43,824 nt of DNA from an uncultured Paracoccaceae bacterium. GTDB taxonomy: Bacteria > Pseudomonadota > Alphaproteobacteria > Rhodobacterales > Rhodobacteraceae. Position 1 is the stretch's first letter, and each line of letters opens with the position of its first letter. The stretch is from positions 1-43,824 of the forward strand of contig CAJIZW010000001.1 of the NCBI GenBank assembly GCA_905181985.1, in the 5' to 3' direction. Below are positions 28,517 to 36,707 of the stretch, in pieces. A program made the translations under genes and the position numbers. The notes under the pieces are model-generated. The model was given only the letters and a program-made list of their open reading frames with translations, did no database searches and was not told the origin of the DNA.

Positions 28517-29242
28517 TTATCGAGCTTTTCTAGTTAAGACCGCAGTACCGTAAACTGTTTCAATAACGAGTTTTTTTACAGAATATTGATGCTCTCTAGT
28601 TTTTTTATAAAAAATATTAAACGGAAAACGTGTTTTTTCCTCCATATCTTTTTTTGAAAAACCGGCCACTCTTTTATATTCACCTATACACATAATTAAA
28701 TCTTCGCGCTTTTTGAGGCCAGGGAACAAACGAACCTGCGACTTTCGTTTGCCATCAAAAACCTCTAATTTAAGCTGACAAGGTTCTAAACTATTATTAT
28801 CGCGCAATGTGACGTACAAGGCAGTTAGAGGATCTACTGTTCCTCCTTGAGTATTGGGGTCTATTGTATTTACTTTTATTTGTCTTGGTGGATCGTACTC
28901 TCTTATTTGAGGTATGCCGTTTTTATATGTAAGTTTAGCTGAAGATTTTTTTCCTTTTTTATTTCTAAGCTCAGTATATATTACTGGCTTGAAATAACTA
29001 TTAATTAAGGTTCCTGCGGTTGTGGCTTTATATCTTTGTTTGTTAATGAACTTGAAGATTCCCCCACTTTTGAGTTCACCAGATACCGTGTAGTTATTAC
29101 CGTCATGTGTTCCTAAAAAAGATAGCGTTCCTACATTTAAACCCTTTATTTTCAAAGAAAAAACGGCCGTATTACTTTTGGAAGCGTATACCACCGTACA
29201 AGTAAAGATAAAAAATAAGAAAAAACCTAAGATAAAACGCAT
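28517..29242 (-). CDS. DUF3108 domain secreted protein
   Basis: The track starts at 29281, but ATG at 29242 has AAGGA 8 nt upstream and begins a good signal peptide (MRFILGFFLFFIFTCTVVYASK), giving 241 residues. The mature part (FSLKIKGLNVGTLSFLG, NYTVSGELKSGGIFKFI, GGTVDPLTALY, CQLKLEVFDGKRK) matches DUF3108, a predicted beta-rich periplasmic family. Two Cys in the mature part could form a disulfide. Function unknown. It is divergent from meaB with only about 90 bp between the two. Confidence 0.85.
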   Translation of the reverse strand: MRFILGFFLFFIFTCTVVYASKSNTAVFSLKIKGLNVGTLSFLGTHDGNNYTVSGELKSGGIFKFINKQRYKATTAGTLINSYFKPVIYTELRNKKGKKSSAKLTYKNGIPQIREYDPPRQIKVNTIDPNTQGGTVDPLTALYVTLRDNNSLEPCQLKLEVFDGKRKSQVRLFPGLKKREDLIMCIGEYKRVAGFSKKDMEEKTRFPFNIFYKKTREHQYSVKKLVIETVYGTAVLTRKAR

Positions 29243-29334
29243 TAAAAGGTTCCTTTGCAAATTGTTATACAATTGTAGCATAATGTATCTTTATATGACT
29301 ATAACTACTAGAGTATTAATTTGTTTATGAAAGA

Positions 29335-30324
29335 TTGAGAGTTTTGGAAGAAATTAGAAGACTTGCCAGTAGGATCTTAAAAAATGATAGGCGAGCAATC
29401 TCAAAGGGAATAACTCTTGTTGAAAGCTCTCGGGCAGATCACAGAGAAGAGGCTGTTTGTCTGATTGATTTATTATCTAAATCTGGCAACAAATCTTTAA
29501 GGATCGGTTTGTCTGGGACCCCTGGTGTTGGGAAGTCAACTTTTATTGAAAAGTTTGGTCTAATGCTGATTGAAAAAGGGTTAAGTGTAGCAGTTTTAGC
29601 GATTGATCCAAGTTCGGTAAAGTCTGGGGGGTCAATTCTTGGTGATAAAACACGTATGGAAAAACTAAGTCGGCAACCGCAGGCATTTATACGACCTTCT
29701 CCAACTCTAACATATTTAGGAGGGGTGTCTCAGCGGACAAGAGAATCTATTACTATCTGTGAAGCAGCGGGTTTTGATGTTGTGATAATCGAGACTGTTG
29801 GGGTGGGGCAGTCAGAGACAATGGTGTCTGAGATGTCAGACCTATTCCTACTTTTATTAGCTCCTGCTGGTGGAGATGACTTGCAGGGTGTCAAAAGAGG
29901 TATAATGGAAATTGCGGATATTATAGTAGTTAACAAAGCAGACGGAGAACTAAAGCCGGCTGCAATGCGCACCCAGTCTGACTATGCGGGCGCTGTAGAG
30001 CTATTTAGAGATAGAGCAGAAGATCCAGTAGGGTTTCCTAAAGTATCGCTAGTCTCGTCGGTTTCTGGTGAAGGGATTGATAAAATTTGGTTGGACATTC
30101 AGTTGGTAATAAATTGGAGAAAAGAAAGTGGAAACTGGTTAAAGCGCCGTGAGGAACAGGCAGTGCACTGGTTTGAAAGTGAAGTCCAAAATAGGATAAT
30201 TAACGAAATGAATAATAAACCTGATGTAAAAAAACAGATGAAGATATTATCTAAGAAAGTAGCACTTAACGAGTTATCACCAGACTCCGCTGCAAAAAAA
30301 ATAATTGAATTGTATAATAAGTAA
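29335..30324 (+). CDS. meaB: Methylmalonyl-CoA mutase-associated GTPase MeaB
   Basis: 329 residues with P-loop GLSGTPGVGKSTFIEKFG, IDPSSVKSGGSILGDKTRM, ETVGVGQSE and NKAD for guanine recognition: the MeaB/ArgK family. It chaperones adenosylcobalamin loading and protects methylmalonyl-CoA mutase. The mutase is not in the window. The start is odd: TTG with no good Shine-Dalgarno and an in-frame stop 18 bp upstream. A 3-codon ORF (ATG AAA GAT TGA, from 29327) ends with its TGA overlapping this TTG, the same TTGA arrangement as argD-argF. Confidence 0.95.
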   Translation: MRVLEEIRRLASRILKNDRRAISKGITLVESSRADHREEAVCLIDLLSKSGNKSLRIGLSGTPGVGKSTFIEKFGLMLIEKGLSVAVLAIDPSSVKSGGSILGDKTRMEKLSRQPQAFIRPSPTLTYLGGVSQRTRESITICEAAGFDVVIIETVGVGQSETMVSEMSDLFLLLLAPAGGDDLQGVKRGIMEIADIIVVNKADGELKPAAMRTQSDYAGAVELFRDRAEDPVGFPKVSLVSSVSGEGIDKIWLDIQLVINWRKESGNWLKRREEQAVHWFESEVQNRIINEMNNKPDVKKQMKILSKKVALNELSPDSAAKKIIELYNK

Positions 30325-30351
30325 AATCTCTGAATTTCTGATGCTGGTCAC

Positions 30352-30380
30352 TTGACGAATTAGCTTAGTGCTAGTAATGG
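30352..30380 (+). promoter_or_regulatory. Candidate rpmB promoter
   Basis: TTGACG at 30352-30357, a good alphaproteobacterial -35, followed 17 bp later by TAATGG at 30375-30380, a weak -10. It lies in the meaB-rpmB spacer about 55 bp before the rpmB start, consistent with separate high expression of a ribosomal protein. Confidence 0.4.
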
Positions 30381-30434
30381 CAACCATCAGTATTAAACAC
30401 ATATTTAAAAAACTTTGAATTTAAGGAAAAGACT

Positions 30435-30725
30435 ATGGCGCGAGTTTGTGAATTTACAGCTAAAGGACCAATGTCTGGTAATAATGTTAGCCATGCTAAA
30501 AATAGGACTAAGAGGAAATTCTTACCTAACCTTAACGATGTCACTTTGATTTCTGAAGCTCTTGGCCGATCATTTAAATTCAGAATATCAGCAGCAGCTT
30601 TGAGAACTGTTGACCATAGAGGTGGTTTAGATAGTTTTATGTCGAAGGCTAAAGCAGAGGTTTTATCTTCAAAAGCTCAAAAAGTTAAAAGAGATATTGA
30701 AAGAGCAAGATTAGCTGTAGTTTAA
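30435..30725 (+). CDS. rpmB: Large ribosomal subunit protein bL28
   Basis: 96 residues with the L28 core [33 protein letters not shown] and [18 protein letters not shown]. It is a 50S subunit protein near the E site. The length suits the longer alphaproteobacterial version. AAGGAAAAG precedes the ATG. It lacks the four-Cys zinc ribbon found in some bacteria. Confidence 0.97.
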   Translation: MARVCEFTAKGPMSGNNVSHAKNRTKRKFLPNLNDVTLISEALGRSFKFRISAAALRTVDHRGGLDSFMSKAKAEVLSSKAQKVKRDIERARLAVV

Positions 30726-30771
30726 GCCTAATCTAAACTTTATAAATGAATCTGAAAAAAGAATCTATCGT

Positions 30772-31206
30772 ATGTTAAGAGCTATTTTTCTATCAGTTGC
30801 CATTTCAGCTGTGTGCTTTTCTGAAAGTGTAATTGCTGAAATTAGAGTTAGTGATTCATTGATAAAAGTTTCTCGTGGAGCGGGTAAAGCGGCAGCTGTG
30901 TTCATGACTATAAAAAATGATAATGACAATCCTGACAGATTAATGTCTGTTAGAACATTAGTCTTTAAGAAGGCAGTGTTGCATGACACAATTACTTCTG
31001 CTGATGGTGTTGTTAAAATGAAGCACCTAATGATGGGAATCGAGTTTTCCAAGGGAGAAGAAGTCATCTTTACTTCAGGGGGTAAACATTTAATGTTGAT
31101 GGGTCCAAACAAACCAATTTTGACTGGGGATAGCGTAAAGATTTGGCTTAATTTCGAAAATTCTGGTGAAATAGAGATTAACTTAATTGTTGGACAAGAT
31201 AACTAA
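30772..31206 (+). CDS. Periplasmic copper chaperone PCu(A)C
   Basis: 144 residues with an N-terminal signal peptide (MLRAIFLSVAISAVCFSESVIAE). The mature domain has AAVFMTIKN, the copper ligands LHDTI...VVKMKHL and, later, GGKHLMLMG, i.e. the H-x(n)-M-x(n)-H-x-M pattern of the family. It delivers Cu(I) to the CuA site of cytochrome c oxidase in the periplasm. No Sco partner lies beside it. It starts 46 bp after rpmB with only a weak purine stretch as ribosome binding site. Confidence 0.9.
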   Translation: MLRAIFLSVAISAVCFSESVIAEIRVSDSLIKVSRGAGKAAAVFMTIKNDNDNPDRLMSVRTLVFKKAVLHDTITSADGVVKMKHLMMGIEFSKGEEVIFTSGGKHLMLMGPNKPILTGDSVKIWLNFENSGEIEINLIVGQDN

Positions 31207-31289
31207 TAAATTTACCCAAGTGTACGTTTTTTTGTCAAGCACCACCTTAACTTCAATAATATTTTATTTATAAAAGTTAGTGTTGGGAC

Positions 31290-31318
31290 TTGACCCAGAC
31301 TTCCTCATATCTCATATG
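31290..31318 (+). promoter_or_regulatory. Candidate promoter directly abutting lepA
   Basis: TTGACC (31290-31295), 17 bp, CATATG (31313-31318). Transcription would start within a couple of bases of the lepA ATG at 31327, leaving almost no leader. No Shine-Dalgarno is visible before the ATG. The -10 is a poor match, so the call is tentative. Confidence 0.35.
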
Positions 31319-31326
31319 CGTCGATC

Positions 31327-33126
31327 ATGACAGAAATATCAAAAATTAGAAATTTTTCTATAGTGGCGCATATTGATCACGGGAAATCAACGTTGGCGGA
31401 TAGGCTTATTCAAGAGACTGGAACGGTCAGTCAAAGGGATATGAAAGAACAACTTCTTGATACAATGGATATTGAGAGGGAACGGGGAATTACAATAAAG
31501 GCAAATACGGTTAGATTGGATTATCTTTCTGATGACGGCCAAGATTATGTTCTAAATTTAATTGATACACCCGGCCATGTTGATTTCGCATATGAAGTTA
31601 GTAGATCAATGCGTGCCGTTGAGGGCTCATTATTAGTGGTGGATAGCACCCAAGGTGTGGAAGCTCAGACATTAGCAAATGTTTACCAAGCTATTGATGC
31701 TGATCACGAAATAGTTCCAATCTTAAACAAGATTGATTTACCAGCAAGTGATTGTGACAAAGTTGCAGAGCAAATAGAGGATGTAATTGGGATTGACGCT
31801 TCAGGCGCCATCTTCGTATCGGCAAAAACTGGACAAGGAATTCATCAGACGTTGGAAGCTATAATTTCTATGCTTCCCCCTCCTGTTGGAGATCCAAAAG
31901 CACCTCTTAAGGCTATGTTGGTTGATTCTTGGTATGACGCGTACCTAGGAGTAATTGTCTTGGTCCGAGTAGTAGACGGCTTCTTAAAAAAAGGAGACCG
32001 AGTTAGAATGATGTCAAACAATTCAGTTCATCATGTTGAGAAAATTGGAGTATTCAGACCAGAAATGGAGGCTGTTGACCTGTTAGGGCCTGGAGAAATT
32101 GGTTTCATTACGGCATCGATTAAACAGGTAAGGGATACCAGGGTTGGTGATACGATTACCCATGAAAAAAATGGGACCCTGGTAGCTTTGGATGGGTTTA
32201 AGCCGTCTCAACCTGTCGTGTTTTGTGGGTTATTCCCGATAGATTCTTCGCTGTTTGAGGACTTAAGGGATTCTATAGAGAAATTATCACTGAATGATGC
32301 TTCGTTTTCATATGAAATGGAGACTTCAGCGGCATTGGGTTTTGGATTTCGGTGTGGATTTTTAGGTTTGTTGCATCTTGAGGTTGTGCGAGATCGTGTG
32401 GAGCGAGAATTTGATATTGAATTAATAACAACTGCACCATCAGTAATTTATCATATCTATATGAGAGACGAGAAGTTTATTGAACTACATAATCCGGCGG
32501 ATATGCCGGATTTGACACATGTTGACCATATGGAAGAACCAAGAATAAAAGCAACTATTCTAGTACCTGACGAGTATTTGGGAGATGTGTTAAAGCTCTG
32601 TCAGGATCGTAGAGGAATTCAATTGGAGTTAACCTACGCCGGATCTAGGGCAATGGTTGTTTATGATCTCCCTCTAAATGAGGTTGTTTTTGACTTTTAT
32701 GATAGACTTAAAAGTATATCGAAAGGTTATGCTTCTTTTGACTACCAGATGCTCGAGTATAGAACTGATAACCTTGTGAAATTACAGGTTTTAGTAAATG
32801 ATGAGCCCGTCGATGCTTTAAGTATTATGGTTCATCGAGATAGGGCAGAACAAAGAGGTCGAATAATGTGTGAAAAATTGAAGGATTTGATTCCTCGTCA
32901 TATGTTTAAGATCCCTATACAGGCGGCAATTGGCGGGAGGATAGTGGCAAGAGAAACATTGGCTGCAATGCGTAAGGACGTTACAGCGAAGTGTTATGGT
33001 GGTGATGTGACACGCAAAAAGAAGTTACTTGAGAAACAAAAGGCCGGTAAAAAGAAGATGCGGCAGTTTGGTAAAGTTAATATACCACAGGAAGCGTTTA
33101 TTTCGGCGCTTAAGATGGATAATTAA
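31327..33126 (+). CDS. lepA: Elongation factor 4 (LepA), ribosome back-translocase GTPase
   Basis: 599 residues, full length. G1 [15 protein letters not shown], switch region [12 protein letters not shown]3 DTPGHVDF, G4 NKIDLP, G5 SAKTG. LepA-specific C-terminal domain ends [27 protein letters not shown]. It remobilises stalled ribosomes and assists 30S maturation. The start [22 protein letters not shown] fits the family, yet the bases before it (GCGTCGATC) hold no ribosome binding site; a leaderless mRNA is possible. Confidence 0.98.
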   Translation: MTEISKIRNFSIVAHIDHGKSTLADRLIQETGTVSQRDMKEQLLDTMDIERERGITIKANTVRLDYLSDDGQDYVLNLIDTPGHVDFAYEVSRSMRAVEGSLLVVDSTQGVEAQTLANVYQAIDADHEIVPILNKIDLPASDCDKVAEQIEDVIGIDASGAIFVSAKTGQGIHQTLEAIISMLPPPVGDPKAPLKAMLVDSWYDAYLGVIVLVRVVDGFLKKGDRVRMMSNNSVHHVEKIGVFRPEMEAVDLLGPGEIGFITASIKQVRDTRVGDTITHEKNGTLVALDGFKPSQPVVFCGLFPIDSSLFEDLRDSIEKLSLNDASFSYEMETSAALGFGFRCGFLGLLHLEVVRDRVEREFDIELITTAPSVIYHIYMRDEKFIELHNPADMPDLTHVDHMEEPRIKATILVPDEYLGDVLKLCQDRRGIQLELTYAGSRAMVVYDLPLNEVVFDFYDRLKSISKGYASFDYQMLEYRTDNLVKLQVLVNDEPVDALSIMVHRDRAEQRGRIMCEKLKDLIPRHMFKIPIQAAIGGRIVARETLAAMRKDVTAKCYGGDVTRKKKLLEKQKAGKKKMRQFGKVNIPQEAFISALKMDN

Positions 33127-33148
33127 CAAACTTTTAACACTAGGTGGC

Positions 33149-33895
33149 TTACTTTTCATTTAGAAATTTATTAGTAATATCTTTGAATTCAAGAGGTTTT
33201 TCTACATGTAACCAGTGCCCAGCATTTTGGATGCCTATAAAACTGCTATTTGGAAATAGCCTTCTAATTTTTGGTTTATGGCTTTCGTGCGTATAGTCAG
33301 ATTTTTCTCCAGATATAAATAAAGTTTTTCCAAGGAAGTTTGTATTAAACTTTGGAAACCCTATGATTTTGCGCATATCTTTTTTTAGAGTTTTTAGGTT
33401 TATTCTCCAAACTTTTTCTCTTATATTTATAGAATGAGCTAAGAATGCTCTAAGGTCAGGTTCAATAGCGTCCATTTGCAAAATCACTTGTGCACGACTT
33501 TCGGTTTTATTTAAGTCAATAGCTAATAACGTGTTGATGATGGATATTTGAGAATAATTATAGCGGATAGGTGAAATATCGGCCACGATTAACTTGTTAA
33601 CTAAGTTTGGGTACCTAAGCGCTAAAACCATGGCAGCCTTGCCTCCCATTGAATGCCCAATTATGTCTGCTGGTTGATCTAGCATCATAGCGACATCAGT
33701 AGCTAAATCGTCATAGCTGTGGGTTGAATGCCAAGGACTGTTCCCGTGGTTTCGTAAGTCTACACAAATTACCGGTCTTTGATTAGACATTGTTCGGGCG
33801 AATGAATTCCAATTATTGGCAGATCCAAAGAGCCCATGGAGAACTATTAATGGAGAACTTTGAGATTTTCCCCCGTAGTATATAGAGTTTAACAA
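33149..33895 (-). CDS. Alpha/beta hydrolase, YbfF-like esterase
   Basis: 248 residues. LHGLFGSANNWNSFA forms the oxyanion-hole region, GHSMGGKAA carries the nucleophile Ser, and the terminal NAGHWLHVEKP supplies the His. VDLRNHGNSPW is typical of the YbfF subgroup, which hydrolyses short acyl esters and acyl-CoAs. The start is TTG, 5 nt after a strong AGGAGG; no better in-frame start exists. It ends tail-to-tail with lepA after 22 bp. Physiological substrate unknown. Confidence 0.9.
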   Translation of the reverse strand: MLNSIYYGGKSQSSPLIVLHGLFGSANNWNSFARTMSNQRPVICVDLRNHGNSPWHSTHSYDDLATDVAMMLDQPADIIGHSMGGKAAMVLALRYPNLVNKLIVADISPIRYNYSQISIINTLLAIDLNKTESRAQVILQMDAIEPDLRAFLAHSINIREKVWRINLKTLKKDMRKIIGFPKFNTNFLGKTLFISGEKSDYTHESHKPKIRRLFPNSSFIGIQNAGHWLHVEKPLEFKDITNKFLNEK

Positions 33896-33917
33896 TTTAT
33901 CCTCCTGACAAAGTGAA

Positions 33918-33951
33918 TTGTATTAAATAGAGATACAACTTTAATTAAAGT
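33918..33951. promoter_or_regulatory. Two adjoining palindromes in a divergent spacer
   Basis: TTGTAT-TAAATAGAG-ATACAA (33918-33938) is followed without a gap, sharing one base, by the perfect 14-bp palindrome ACTTTAATTAAAGT (33938-33951). They lie 23-56 bp upstream of the esterase start, on the side facing the beta-hydroxyacid dehydrogenase gene. Such pairs often bind dimeric regulators; no regulator gene is adjacent. Confidence 0.4.
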
Positions 33952-34096
33952 CGTATGTTCGTTTCCGATAACACCCATATAATAGAGATTTAATTTCTGG
34001 GTCTATTGTTAATAAATATAAATTCTGTAATCCATAATGTCAGAGCGTAAAAGTTTTTTAAAATGTTAGTGAAATTTGTAGTGAGAGGTTAGCGTG

Positions 34097-35053
34097 ATGC
34101 GTATTGGTTTTATAGGCTTGGGAAATGTTGGAGGAAAGCTTGCTGGAAGTCTGCTGAGGAATAACTTTGACTTAATTGTCCGAGACTTAGATCAAGAGCT
34201 GGTTAATGAATTTGTAAAGAAGGGGGCCAAGAAAGTTGATAGCCCTTTAGAGGTTGCAGAGCAATCTGATGTTATAATAACTTGTCTGCCACACCCCACA
34301 ATATCAGCAGAGGTTATGGAGGGAAAAAATGGCGTTTTAGATGGATTGTCAAAAGGTAAAGTTTGGTTGGAGATGTCAACTACAGATGACCGTGAAGTGA
34401 AGAGGTTGGGAAAGAAAGTAATATTGAAGGGAGCAGAGGCGGTTGATTGCCCAGTGTCTGGTGGATGTCATAGGGCGGATACGGGAAATATATCAATATT
34501 TGCAGGTTGTGAACGAGAAACCTTTGAAAAAATTTTACCACTTCTTACCACATTAGGTAGACGCGTTTTACATACGGGAGGGCTTGGTTCAGCAAGTATT
34601 TTAAAAGTTCTAACAAATTATTTAGCGACAGCAAACCTTTTGACATGTGCAGAAGCCCTAACTGTCGCCAAGGGGGCTGGAATGGATTTAAGCACAGCGT
34701 TTGAAGCTATTAAAATATCATCAGGAAATTCATTTGTTCATGAAACAGAAAGCCAAGTAATATTGAATGGGTCTAGAGATATATCATTTACAATGGGTTT
34801 AGTTCACAAGGATATATCTTTGTTTCAGAAGATAGCGGATAACGTAGGCATACCATTAGAAATAAACCCACTTATGATTTCTATATTTGAAGATGGTATA
34901 AGCCGTTTTGGTGAAAATGAATTTTCTCCAAATATCATCAAGCGACTTGAAGAAAAAACTGGATTAGATATTACAACCTCTGGGTTCCCAGTAGAAATGT
35001 TGGATGATGAACCTGAAGAGCCTGGCTATGAGGTTATGCCTATTGGGAAGTAA
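34097..35053 (+). CDS. NAD(P)-dependent beta-hydroxyacid dehydrogenase family protein
   Basis: 318 residues from ATG 34097, which has GAGAGG 8 nt upstream; the track starts one codon earlier at a GTG. The Rossmann motif is GFIGLGNVGGKLA, the substrate-binding segment DCPVSGGCHRADTGN, and the catalytic Lys lies in ILKVLTNYLAT (K-x3-N). The family includes 3-hydroxyisobutyrate, tartronate-semialdehyde and related dehydrogenases. The C terminus has an unusual acidic tail (MLDDEPEEPGYE). It lies upstream of soxBDAG with a gap of about 115 bp; whether it serves one-carbon or branched-chain metabolism cannot be told. Confidence 0.88.
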   Translation: MRIGFIGLGNVGGKLAGSLLRNNFDLIVRDLDQELVNEFVKKGAKKVDSPLEVAEQSDVIITCLPHPTISAEVMEGKNGVLDGLSKGKVWLEMSTTDDREVKRLGKKVILKGAEAVDCPVSGGCHRADTGNISIFAGCERETFEKILPLLTTLGRRVLHTGGLGSASILKVLTNYLATANLLTCAEALTVAKGAGMDLSTAFEAIKISSGNSFVHETESQVILNGSRDISFTMGLVHKDISLFQKIADNVGIPLEINPLMISIFEDGISRFGENEFSPNIIKRLEEKTGLDITTSGFPVEMLDDEPEEPGYEVMPIGK

Positions 35054-35172
35054 ATTACTGAGTTCAGGGCTAATAGATATATATAACATATATAATTTTT
35101 AAAGATGTGCTAATTGCACTTGTAAATCTTACACTTTATTGATTATCTGCACTAGAACGCAGGAGTACTATG

Positions 35173-36426
35173 ATGAGATATAATGCCTTAAAGATTCTTA
35201 AAGAAGGTTTGACAGGAAATAAGAACTGGAAGCCCGTTTGGAGAGAACCTGAGCCAAAATCAGAATATGATGTTATCATAATTGGAGGAGGAGGTCACGG
35301 GCTGGCCACGGCTTATTATCTCGCAAAAAATCATGGGATAACTAATGTGGCTGTGCTTGAAAAGGGCTATATTGGTTCAGGAAATGTTGGCCGAAATACG
35401 ACTATAGTTAGGGCCAACTATATGATTCCAGGGAATTCAGAATTTTATAGCCATTCTTTAAAGCTCTGGGAGACCATGGAGTCTGAACTTAATTATAATG
35501 CCATGCATTCACAGCGTGGTGTTATTAACCTGTTCCACTCGGATGGTCAGAGAGACGCTGCAGCCCGGCGGGGAAATATGATGATAAGTCAAGGAGATGA
35601 TGCAATACTCTTAGATAGAGATGGAGTACGAAAAGAGCTTCCTTATTTGGATTTTGATAATCACCGGTTTCCAGTGTATGGGGGTCTTTTCCACAAAAGA
35701 GGTGGAAATGCTAGACATGACGCAGTAGCTTGGGGCTATGCGCGGGCTGCAGATCAGCTAGGTGTCGATTTAATTCAAAAGTGCGCAGTTACTGGGATAG
35801 ATATAGTTAACGGAAAGGTTACCGGTGTTCAAACTTCTTTGGGACCTATTCGTGGAAAAAAAGTAGCAATTGTTGTGGCAGGTCGCTCTTCTGAGGTAGC
35901 TGCAATGGCTGGATTGGAAGTACCTATTGAAAGCCATATTTTACAAGCTTTCGTTTCAGAGGGATTAAAGCCGGCCATAAATCATGTGGTAACATTTGGT
36001 ATGGGGCATTTTTATATTTCACAATCTGATAAAGGTGGTCTTGTTTTTGGAGGTGATTTAGACTTTCACGCTTCCTATTCGCAAAGAGGCAACTTACCAA
36101 TGATGGAGCACGTTATGGAGGCGGGTATGAGTTTAATGCCGGCCATTGGTAAAGCCAAGGTCCTTCGAAGCTGGGGCGGAATCATGGACATGACCCCTGA
36201 TGGATCTTTCATTATTGATAAAACAGAAGTTGAAAACTTATATATGGATTGTGGTTGGTGCTACGGCGGTTTCAAGGCTATTCCAGCCTCGGGCTGGTGT
36301 ATGGCGCATCTCATGGCAGAGGATAAGCCACATGAGGTTGCAAAAAAACATACCTTTGATCGATTCAGAACTGGAGTTGGCCTAATGGACGAAGAATCCA
36401 AGGGCTCCCAGCACAACTTACATTAA
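35173..36426 (+). CDS. soxB: Sarcosine oxidase subunit beta
   Basis: 417 residues from the second of two ATG codons, which sits 7 nt after AGGAG (the first only 4 nt); the family begins MRYxALKIL. FAD motif DVIIIGGGGHGLATAYYLA, then the segment GGNARHDAVAWGYARA, where the family attaches FMN covalently to a His, and near the end the CGWCYGGFKATP-like NCGWCYGGFKAIPASGWC stretch (here DCGWCYGGFKAIPASGWC). With alpha, delta and gamma it oxidises sarcosine to glycine, H2O2 and 5,10-methylene-THF. First gene of the four-gene sox operon. Confidence 0.97.
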   Translation: MRYNALKILKEGLTGNKNWKPVWREPEPKSEYDVIIIGGGGHGLATAYYLAKNHGITNVAVLEKGYIGSGNVGRNTTIVRANYMIPGNSEFYSHSLKLWETMESELNYNAMHSQRGVINLFHSDGQRDAAARRGNMMISQGDDAILLDRDGVRKELPYLDFDNHRFPVYGGLFHKRGGNARHDAVAWGYARAADQLGVDLIQKCAVTGIDIVNGKVTGVQTSLGPIRGKKVAIVVAGRSSEVAAMAGLEVPIESHILQAFVSEGLKPAINHVVTFGMGHFYISQSDKGGLVFGGDLDFHASYSQRGNLPMMEHVMEAGMSLMPAIGKAKVLRSWGGIMDMTPDGSFIIDKTEVENLYMDCGWCYGGFKAIPASGWCMAHLMAEDKPHEVAKKHTFDRFRTGVGLMDEESKGSQHNLH

Positions 36427-36440
36427 GAGGAACCTAAATT

Positions 36441-36707
36441 ATGCGTATTAAATGCCCTTTGTGTGGTGAAAGAGATAGACGCGAATTCTATTACCTAGGA
36501 GCCAAAGATTATTTAACTAGGCCAGAAGAGTCAAATTTGGATGCTATGCATAAGTATCTTCATATCAGAGAAAACCCTTGCGGCCTTACCGAAGATTTAT
36601 GGCAACACGAGGCAGGTTGTAGGGCGTGGTTGTTAATTGAGCGTAATACAGCAACCCACGAAATTTTTAAAGTTGAGCTTGTTAATAACAAAAAGGATTC
36701 AAAGTAA
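36441..36707 (+). CDS. soxD: Sarcosine oxidase subunit delta
   Basis: 88 residues, starting MRIKCPLCGERDRREF with the CxxC and ending near HEAGCRAWLLIERNTATHEI; together Cys and His residues bind the structural zinc of this small subunit. It starts 14 bp after soxB, with AGAGGAA upstream, and its TAA overlaps the soxA ATG by one base (TAATG). Confidence 0.96.
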   Translation: MRIKCPLCGERDRREFYYLGAKDYLTRPEESNLDAMHKYLHIRENPCGLTEDLWQHEAGCRAWLLIERNTATHEIFKVELVNNKKDSK

